Below, in pieces: positions 1 through 5,625 of a stretch of DNA of 10,522 nucleotides. Source of the stretch: Lysobacterales bacterium (GTDB lineage Bacteria > Pseudomonadota > Gammaproteobacteria > Xanthomonadales > SZUA-36). Under the pieces are notes generated by a model. It did no database searches, was not told the DNA's origin, and saw only the letters and a list, made by a program, of their open reading frames with translations. The first letter of the stretch is position 1; the number at the start of each line of letters is the position of its first letter. The position numbers and the translations under genes are program-made. The DNA is taken from NCBI GenBank assembly GCA_029287515.1, contig JARFQZ010000286.1, positions 1 through 10,522 on the forward strand, written 5' to 3'.

Positions 1-60
1 CTCGCCAAACGTTATTTCGGTGAAAACCTGGAACTCGCGCCGGATTTTTCTGAGGACTGA
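1..60 (+). CDS. 3' end of an upstream gene (partial, unrecognised)
   Basis: The window opens inside an open reading frame that ends with TGA at 58-60. The 19 visible C-terminal residues read LAKRYFGENLELAPDFSED, acidic at the very end. This is too short to assign to a family. Its closeness to the wzm-like gene (33 bp) and shared direction suggest it belongs to the same polysaccharide operon, where sugar-nucleotide enzymes or glycosyltransferases are usual, but that is inference. No other frame in these 60 bases fits the operon layout as well. Confidence 0.6.
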   Translation, partial: LAKRYFGENLELAPDFSED

Positions 61-61
61 T

Positions 62-90
62 TACAAGGGTCGGTTGTGTAAACCCGTGTA
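62..90 (+). repeat. imperfect inverted repeat in front of the wzm-like gene
   Basis: The left arm TACA-a-GGGT (62-70) pairs with the right arm ACCC-g-TGTA (82-90): eight base pairs interrupted by one A/G mismatch, with an 11-base loop (71-81). It fills nearly all of the 33-bp gap between the preceding stop and the GTG start at 94. The only purine-rich ribosome-binding-like stretch, AAGGG at 65-69, lies in the left arm and is too far from the start to act in the ordinary way. A role as operator or as RNA hairpin is possible; chance cannot be excluded. Confidence 0.35.
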
Positions 91-93
91 CCG

Positions 94-870
94 GTGAACC
101 TGTTCACTAACAATGTATTCCGCCAATTGGTCTCGCGCGCCATTCGGACGGATTACCTTGAAAACCTGACCGGGTTCGCCTGGCTTATCCTTCAGCCACT
201 GATACTGCTGGCCGTTTACGCTTTCGTTTTTACGACGATCTTCAAAGCCAGGATTCCCGATGCCGGGGCGGGTGGGTTCGTGCCTTACCTGGCCGTGGCG
301 TTCTGGCCCTGGACCGCTTTTTCGGAGGCGGTGTTACGGTCTTCCAACACGATCAGCGCCAATGCCGCGCTGATCGGCAAGGTCGCGTTTCCGAGTGAAT
401 TGCTGCCGCTTTCCACGGTCACCGCCACGTTCATGATGAACATGCTCGGATACCTGGCCGTTCTCCTTGTTTTGCAACTGATGGGGGCTGACATTCACTG
501 GCTCGGCCTGTTGGCGGCTCTGCCGGTTGTTCTGCTGCTTTACCTGTTTGCCAGCGGCCTGGCGCTGTTCATCAGCGCTCTGCAGGTATTCATTCGGGAT
601 ATTTCCCAGATTCTGCCGCCGCTGATGACCTTCTGGTTTTTCACGACGCCCATTCTGTACAGTTCCAGCCTGCTGCCGGAAAATTTCGCTACCCTCATGA
701 AATTCAATCCGATGTCCTGGTATGTCGAGCGTTTGCGTGATTTCCTGCTGTTGGGGAACTACCAGCTAGGCCCCTGGGATCTCCTGGTGCCCGCGGTGAC
801 GGTGGTGGTCTTTATCCTGTCTTTGAGGTTTTTCCGAAAGTTCAGCGCCCATTTCGAGGATTTTTTGTGA
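94..870 (+). CDS. wzm: Wzm-like ABC-2 polysaccharide export permease
   Basis: This is the membrane subunit of an ABC exporter that moves undecaprenyl-linked polysaccharide (O-antigen or a related surface glycan) from the cytoplasmic to the periplasmic face of the inner membrane. At 258 residues it has the usual Wzm length. It shows about six hydrophobic segments (roughly 28-50, 62-78, 104-130, 136-163, 172-190 and 226-247). Family hallmarks are the amphipathic N-terminus leading into a first segment with GFAWLILQPL (27-36), the FIRDISQILPP stretch (166-176) and TTPILYSSS (184-192). The GTG at 94 is the only sensible start, because an in-frame TAA lies at 79-81. No good Shine-Dalgarno sequence precedes it. 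The stop overlaps the start of the ATPase partner (TGATG, 868-872), which indicates translational coupling and a shared complex. The exact glycan exported cannot be told. Confidence 0.93.
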   Translation: MNLFTNNVFRQLVSRAIRTDYLENLTGFAWLILQPLILLAVYAFVFTTIFKARIPDAGAGGFVPYLAVAFWPWTAFSEAVLRSSNTISANAALIGKVAFPSELLPLSTVTATFMMNMLGYLAVLLVLQLMGADIHWLGLLAALPVVLLLYLFASGLALFISALQVFIRDISQILPPLMTFWFFTTPILYSSSLLPENFATLMKFNPMSWYVERLRDFLLLGNYQLGPWDLLVPAVTVVVFILSLRFFRKFSAHFEDFL

Positions 871-2057
871 TGGCTGCCCTGGTCCGCCTGCAGGGGGTTT
901 CAAAGTTTTATCCCCGGGTACACCGGCCGCGGGAACGTCTTCGTGCGTTTGCTTCGCTGATGACGGGCAAGCGTGCGCTCGAGGGGGCTGAAGTTCTGAG
1001 TGACATCAACCTGGAAATCACGCCCGGGCAATCGTTCGGAATTATCGGTGAAAACGGAGCGGGTAAGTCCACGCTCTTGAAAATACTGACCGGGGTCATC
1101 AGCCCCAGCCGGGGCACGGTCGAAGTCAATGCCCGGGTCGCTGCACTGCTGGAGCTGGGCGCCGGTTTTCAACCCGAATTTTCCGGCATCGATAATGTCA
1201 GGATGAAGGCGGCATTGCTGGGAATGTCCGCCGGCCAGCTGGATCAGCAGATCGACCAGATTCTCGCTTTCGCTGACATCGGTGATTACGTGTACGAACC
1301 CGTCAAGCACTATTCGTCGGGGATGGTGGTGCGGCTGGGGTTCGCGGTAGTTGCCGCTTCTGACCCTGAATTACTGATTACCGATGAAGTGCTGGCCGTG
1401 GGCGACGAGTCTTTTCAGAAAAAGTGTATCCGCTGGATAGAGTCGTTCCTCGAGAGGGGCAATACCCTTTTGATGGTTTCTCACAGCATGTACGTCGTTC
1501 AGAAACTGTGCCGGCAGGCCCTGTGGCTGCACGAAGGGCGGAGCAGGGAACTCGGGGACGTCTTCCCTGTGACCCAGTCCTACCTGGCATACCACGAGGA
1601 GCGCAGCGCCACGGAGAGAATCCAGCGCCGTTCCCTCAAGGGCGACAGTGGACTTTACCGCGTTAGCGATTTCAGCCTTCCGGGGGGCTCCGGGGAAGGC
1701 GACCGCTGTATCGCCCAGGGCGGGCGCCTGGAGGCTGAGCTGGTCCTTGAATCGCCCGACGGCCAGCCCCCGGTCGCTCTGTTTGGAGTCATGCGTGCCG
1801 ACGGTACGCCCGTCTATGGCGTCGCATCGGATTTCGATGAAATTCCAGCCGAGCGACTGGACGACAAGCACTTCCGCTTCCGGATCATTTTTGACCGGAT
1901 ACCTTTACTGCCGGGCAGCTATTCCATCCGCGGACACGCCATGGATCCCCAGGGCATCCGGCTCTGCGACACGGCGGAATTGAGGTTCACCGTTGCCGGC
2001 GAGAGCCGGGAAATGGGTATCGTGCGGCTGCCCCATCGCTGGAACAGTGACGGCTGA
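870..2057 (+). CDS. wzt: Wzt-like ABC ATPase with C-terminal carbohydrate-recognition-type domain
   Basis: This is the ATP-hydrolysing subunit paired with the upstream permease. Numbered from the GTG at 867, it has Walker A GENGAGKST (61-69), an ABC signature in the form YSSGM (149-153), Walker B ending in ITDE (171-174) and an H-loop His206. SSGM in place of SGG is usual for polysaccharide and teichoic-acid exporters. After about residue 245 comes a roughly 150-residue beta-rich extension matching the position and size of the Wzt C-terminal domain. In E. coli O8/O9a that domain recognises the capped non-reducing end of the polymer and so sets which glycan is exported. GTG (867) and ATG (870) are adjacent. 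I prefer ATG, which gives a TGATG overlap with the permease and a 9-base spacing from GAGGA (856-860). Starting at 867 would add one residue. Confidence 0.93.
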   Translation: MAALVRLQGVSKFYPRVHRPRERLRAFASLMTGKRALEGAEVLSDINLEITPGQSFGIIGENGAGKSTLLKILTGVISPSRGTVEVNARVAALLELGAGFQPEFSGIDNVRMKAALLGMSAGQLDQQIDQILAFADIGDYVYEPVKHYSSGMVVRLGFAVVAASDPELLITDEVLAVGDESFQKKCIRWIESFLERGNTLLMVSHSMYVVQKLCRQALWLHEGRSRELGDVFPVTQSYLAYHEERSATERIQRRSLKGDSGLYRVSDFSLPGGSGEGDRCIAQGGRLEAELVLESPDGQPPVALFGVMRADGTPVYGVASDFDEIPAERLDDKHFRFRIIFDRIPLLPGSYSIRGHAMDPQGIRLCDTAELRFTVAGESREMGIVRLPHRWNSDG

Positions 2058-2063
2058 CCAGCC

Positions 2064-2909
2064 ATGCCAGGATCGATTTTGCCCCTTTCCATCGTCATAC
2101 CGGTCTACAACGCGCCTGAAGAGCTGGATGCTTGCCTCGAAAGCGTCCATTCGACTGTGCATGGACCAATCGAAGTCCTGATAATAGATGATGCCTCACC
2201 GGAACCTGGAACCGGGGCCGTGCTGCGGCGTTGGCGCGAACGGATGAGCAATCGCTGGAAATTTTTCGTCAACGAGGAAAACCTGGGATTTGTCGGAACG
2301 GCCAACCGGGGCATGTCACTGGCCCCGGGCGATGTCATACTGCTGAATTCCGATACCGTGGTCACAACAGGCTGGTGCGAAGGACTGCAAAGCTGCCTGG
2401 CATCCGACCATCGCATTGCAACAGCCACTCCATGGACCAACAATGGCGAAATTGCATCCATCCCGGTGCTTTGCGAGGCGAATCCCGTTCCGCCGGACCT
2501 TGACCGGATCGCGGACATCCTTCGCCGGTGCGGCCCCCCCTGCTACCCGGAATTGCCCACTGCCGTGGGCTTCTGCATGGCTATTGCAAGGTCAGCCATT
2601 GACCGGATAGGGATGTTCGACCAGGCGCTTTTTGGCAGGGGCTACGGCGAGGAAAATGACTTCTCGGTGCGGGCGCGGGAGGCGGGGCTTCGAAATGTGC
2701 TTTGCGATGACGTGTACGTGGCCCACCTCGGGGGCCGTTCATTCGGTCCCGCGGGTTTAAAGCCGGGCGAGGCCAGTATGCAGCGTTTGTTATCCCGTCA
2801 TCCGCACTACCTGAAGCAGGTGCAGGAATTCATTGCGACCGACCCGCTCGCTTCCAGGCGGTCGGAATTGCTCGATGCGTTACAACGGGCAGGTGTCGCT
2901 TTGGGGTAA
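2064..2909 (+). CDS. GT2 family glycosyltransferase (GT-A fold)
   Basis: This 281-residue cytoplasmic GT-A glycosyltransferase probably adds a sugar to a lipid-linked glycan. The N-terminus has the GT2 opening SIVIPVYN (9-16). IIDDASPE (40-47) is the nucleotide-binding acidic region and LLNSDTVV (93-100) supplies the DXD-like metal site (N95, S96, D97). The acceptor-side motif GRGYGEENDFSVRA (191-204) contains the acidic residues expected for the catalytic base. The pairing of PWTNNGEIASIP (123-134) with PTAVGFCM (165-172) places it in a GT2 subgroup common in O-antigen clusters, as recalled from family knowledge. There are no transmembrane segments. Its ATG lies 6 bp after the wzt stop, with no strong ribosome-binding site, so coupling to wzt translation is likely. 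Donor sugar and linkage are unknown. Confidence 0.88.
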   Translation: MPGSILPLSIVIPVYNAPEELDACLESVHSTVHGPIEVLIIDDASPEPGTGAVLRRWRERMSNRWKFFVNEENLGFVGTANRGMSLAPGDVILLNSDTVVTTGWCEGLQSCLASDHRIATATPWTNNGEIASIPVLCEANPVPPDLDRIADILRRCGPPCYPELPTAVGFCMAIARSAIDRIGMFDQALFGRGYGEENDFSVRAREAGLRNVLCDDVYVAHLGGRSFGPAGLKPGEASMQRLLSRHPHYLKQVQEFIATDPLASRRSELLDALQRAGVALG

Positions 2910-2945
2910 AATCATTGCCGGGCGAGAACGGCTGCGGAGATCAAC

Positions 2946-3833
2946 TTGACCAAACCCCTGGAATTTACCGGAGAACGGTTCACGCCTGAGTGTGTGCGCG
3001 AGATCTGGTACGAGCATTTACACCGCTATGTCTTTGCACGTGAGCTGGTTGGCGGCCTGAACGTGCTGGATGCCGCCTGTGGAGAAGGATATGGCTCGGC
3101 GCTGCTGGCAACCGTGGCGTCGGGTGTCAACGGCGTGGACGTTTCCACCCAGGCCATCGAGCATGCACGTTCCCGGTATTCAGCCGATTCGCTTGAATTC
3201 CACGTGGCGGACTGCCTGGACCTGCCGTTTGACGACGATTCGTTCGACTGTGTCGTGTCCTTCGAAACGCTGGAACACCTGGAAGCCCATGACAGGTTGA
3301 TGACGGAGTTCCGCAGGGTATTGAAACCCAAAGGGTTTTTGCTCATCTCTTCCCCGGACAAGGCGATCTACACGGACCGGCTGAAAAACGAGAATGAATT
3401 TCACCTGCGGGAACTTTACCGGGATGAGTTCGAAGGCCTGCTGGGAAGGTACTTTCCTGCGTTCAGGATTTTTGGGCAGAAACTGGTGTTCCAGTCAGCA
3501 ATCTGGCCCCTCGGTGAAACTTCCGGGGTGAGATTTCACCAGGAACGCGATGGCAGCGTTTCCTCCTGCGACGCGCCGCACCATGCCCCGGTTTACCTGA
3601 TTGCCGTTTGCGCGGCAGATGAAAACTGCCTGCCTTCGCATCGGCCGGGCCTGAGCCTGTTCGATGACGCAGCCGAATCGGTTTACGAGCACTACAACGA
3701 AGAAGTCCGCAAGCACATTGCAGCGGGTAAGTTGCTGGCAGAACAGGAAAAAGAACTGGCGGAATTGAAGGCCAGGCTGCGCAACAGGTCTACAGGCTCC
3801 GGCTGGTGGAGTCGCTGGTTCGGAAAATCGTGA
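2946..3833 (+). CDS. class I SAM-dependent methyltransferase with C-terminal coiled coil and Trp-rich tail
   Basis: This 295-residue protein probably methylates a sugar of the glycan or of its lipid-linked or nucleotide precursor. The start FTGERFTPE (8-16) followed by EHLHRYVFA (23-31) is typical of methyltransferases in surface-glycan clusters and supports the TTG start, which has GGAGA (2936-2940) five bases upstream. Motif I is VLDAACGEGYG (40-50), the acidic end of strand beta-2 is D65, motif II is VADC with LPFDDDSFD (93-101), and EHL (110-112) follows. After the catalytic domain (to about 225) comes a charged helix with Leu264, Gln267, Leu271, Leu274 and Leu278 in heptad spacing. The protein then ends in GSGWWSRWFGKS (284-295), an aromatic, basic tail that could touch the membrane. 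The architecture recalls the coiled coil plus membrane-binding end of the chain terminator WbdD, but without its kinase domain. That parallel is inference. Confidence 0.88.
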   Translation: MTKPLEFTGERFTPECVREIWYEHLHRYVFARELVGGLNVLDAACGEGYGSALLATVASGVNGVDVSTQAIEHARSRYSADSLEFHVADCLDLPFDDDSFDCVVSFETLEHLEAHDRLMTEFRRVLKPKGFLLISSPDKAIYTDRLKNENEFHLRELYRDEFEGLLGRYFPAFRIFGQKLVFQSAIWPLGETSGVRFHQERDGSVSSCDAPHHAPVYLIAVCAADENCLPSHRPGLSLFDDAAESVYEHYNEEVRKHIAAGKLLAEQEKELAELKARLRNRSTGSGWWSRWFGKS

Positions 3834-4723
3834 TGCCCGATGCCGGCAATACTCCGGTGATAGAAGCGGTCATCATCAACTACAATGCCGGTGAAGCCCT
3901 TGCACGCTGTGTTGCGGCTGTCTTCGCGCAACCGCTTGCCACCCGGGTAACGGTGGTGGACAACGCATCCGCGGATGACAGCCTTGAAAGCCTGCGAAGA
4001 TCGACGGGGGATACGCAGGACCTGCAAATTCAGTCCAACGAGGCGAACCTGGGCTTTGCGAGAGCCGTCAATGCTGCGGTGCCGGGGCTGGAAGGCGCGG
4101 CGCCGTACCTGTTGATCCTCAATCCCGACTGTGAATTGCTGCCAGGCTCGCTGGTGGAACTTGTCAACGCCCTCGACCGGGATCCGGGCGCGGCGCTGGC
4201 AGGCCCGGCGGTGGTCGATCGGAAAGGCCGACCGATGAAAGCCACTTTGCGCAGTTTTCCGACGCCCCTGAAATCCTTTTTGACGTTTTCCGGTTTATGG
4301 CGCCTGGGTCGCTGGATCCCGGCACTCCAGGGCGTGGACCTGAGCGGCCAGATGCCATCTGACACGGCAAAGGCAGAGGCGGTGACAGGGGCATGCATGT
4401 TGCTCCGGCGGGCGCTATTTCTTGAAATGGGTGGCCTGGACGAGTCTTACGGCATGCATTGCGAGGACCTGGACCTGATGTATCGAATCAACCAGGGCGG
4501 AATGCACTGCCTGCTGGTGCCCTCGGCCCGCGTGTTTCATGACCAGGGCCTTTCCAGCAAGAGCCGGCCCGGCTGGGTGCACTGGCAAAAGCATCTGGGA
4601 ATGCAGCGGTTTTTTCTCAAGTTCCAGGCTGATCAGTATTCGCTTCCGGTCCGCTGGCTGGTGCTATCAGGTATCTGGGCCCGGTTTCTCGTGACCTGGC
4701 CTTTGGCCTGGTTCGGGCGCTGA
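3833..4723 (+). CDS. GT2 glycosyltransferase, WbbL/rhamnosyltransferase-like
   Basis: This 296-residue GT2 enzyme is of the type often annotated as rhamnosyltransferase. Numbered from ATG 3833: VIINYNAG (13-20); VVDNASADDS (41-50), the nucleotide-binding region; SNEANLGFARAVN (68-80), a strong mark of the WbbL-like subgroup; LILNPDCELLPGS (94-106), with the metal-site aspartate D99; and GACMLLRR (186-193) followed by GGLDESYGMHCEDLDL (200-215) with the catalytic-region acidic pair E211-D212. The C-terminal 25 residues are hydrophobic and aromatic (about 272-294) and may dock on the membrane. ATG 3833 overlaps the methyltransferase stop as TGATG. A GTG at 3806 would add nine residues inside the upstream gene but has no better ribosome-binding site, so I prefer 3833. 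The true sugar donor could be L-rhamnose or another deoxysugar; the sequence alone does not decide. Confidence 0.88.
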   Translation: MPDAGNTPVIEAVIINYNAGEALARCVAAVFAQPLATRVTVVDNASADDSLESLRRSTGDTQDLQIQSNEANLGFARAVNAAVPGLEGAAPYLLILNPDCELLPGSLVELVNALDRDPGAALAGPAVVDRKGRPMKATLRSFPTPLKSFLTFSGLWRLGRWIPALQGVDLSGQMPSDTAKAEAVTGACMLLRRALFLEMGGLDESYGMHCEDLDLMYRINQGGMHCLLVPSARVFHDQGLSSKSRPGWVHWQKHLGMQRFFLKFQADQYSLPVRWLVLSGIWARFLVTWPLAWFGR

Positions 4724-4737
4724 GCGCCGGGTGCCTG

Positions 4738-5616
4738 ATGCAGACGGTTGGAGTCACCGGAGCGAGCAGCCAGTTGGGTGTATTCCTGCTGCCTCAATTA
4801 CTGGCTGCCGGGTACCGGGTGGACGCATTCAGCCGAAAGGTTTCATCGGCTTCGGAGATGGAATCCGGCCGGCTGCGCTGGTCAAAGACTGTCTCCGACG
4901 GCCGCCTGGATGCCTTGATATCCTGCGGGCCACTTTCATTGGCCGAGACCCTGGTGCGTGAGAGCGGCAGGATTGAGCGCGTGGTTGCCTTCAGCACCAG
5001 CAGTGTCGCAGCCAAGGCAGATTCGCCGAACCGATCCGAGGAACAGCAGATGAAGGCTATCCGCAGCGACGAAGATCGACTGATATCGGCTTGCAGGGAA
5101 CGGGGTATCGGCCTGTTGCTGCTGCGGCCAACGCTGATCTATGGCTGCGGGCTGGACCGGAACATCAGCCTGCTGGCCCGGTTTGGCAGGCGGTTCGGCT
5201 TTATTCCGATGGCCGGCGAAGCGCCCGGCCTGAGACAGCCGGTGCACGCCCAGGACCTGGCGGCGCTTGCGGTGAATGCTTTGTCTGCGGAGCAGGCTCC
5301 GGACCTGGTGAGCGCCGCCTGCGGCGGAAGTAAACTGACTTACCGGGAAATGGTGATTGAAATAGCCGGCTGTCTCGACGGGGTGCGCCCGATTTCCATA
5401 CCTGCGGCCATCCTGCGAATCGCTGCCGCCCTGGCATCCGCGGTTCCGGCCTATCGCGGCATCAACGCGGAAATGGTTCGCCGCCAGGCAGTCGACCTGG
5501 TTTTCGACGATTCGCTCCTGCGCACCGGACTGGATTACAAACCCCGGGCTTTTCGCCTGTCCCCGGAAGACTTCGACATACCGCCCGAATGCCGGCGGTT
5601 GCAGCTAGGCCGATAA
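4738..5616 (+). CDS. atypical extended-SDR, NAD-dependent epimerase/dehydratase-like protein
   Basis: This 292-residue Rossmann-fold protein is related to sugar-nucleotide epimerases and reductases and closes the glycan cluster. The N-terminal dinucleotide-binding loop is VTGASSQLG (6-14), where the middle glycine of GxxGxxG is Ser11. Strand beta-5 ends FSTSSV (85-90), the RPTLIYG stretch (130-136) is intact, and RQPVHAQDLA (166-175) is the familiar R-x-P-V-H-x-x-D-x-A motif. The active-site Tyr-x-x-x-Lys pair expected about 15-30 residues after the STSS strand is absent: residues 91-116 contain no tyrosine. It is therefore either an atypical SDR with altered chemistry or a non-catalytic one. 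The ATG at 4738 is 14 bp past the previous stop, with no clear ribosome-binding site. Its 3' end overlaps the convergent ettA gene by 12 bp. Substrate unknown. Confidence 0.82.
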   Translation: MQTVGVTGASSQLGVFLLPQLLAAGYRVDAFSRKVSSASEMESGRLRWSKTVSDGRLDALISCGPLSLAETLVRESGRIERVVAFSTSSVAAKADSPNRSEEQQMKAIRSDEDRLISACRERGIGLLLLRPTLIYGCGLDRNISLLARFGRRFGFIPMAGEAPGLRQPVHAQDLAALAVNALSAEQAPDLVSAACGGSKLTYREMVIEIAGCLDGVRPISIPAAILRIAAALASAVPAYRGINAEMVRRQAVDLVFDDSLLRTGLDYKPRAFRLSPEDFDIPPECRRLQLGR

Positions 5617-5625
5617 ACGCCGGTA
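5590..5625. repeat. GC-rich inverted repeat across the tail-to-tail SDR/ettA overlap
   Basis: TGCCGGCG (5590-5597) can pair with CGCCGGTA (5618-5625): seven Watson-Crick pairs plus one G-U, with a 20-base loop that contains both stop codons. It sits where a bidirectional terminator for two convergent genes would be expected, but there is no T-tract on either side and GC-rich sequence makes such repeats by chance. Read as a weak candidate only. Confidence 0.2.

Noticed and set aside
2907..2912. TAAAAT as a -10 box for an internal promoter before the methyltransferase
   Set aside because: No -35-like hexamer at 16-18 bases upstream, and the box overlaps the stop of the preceding gene.
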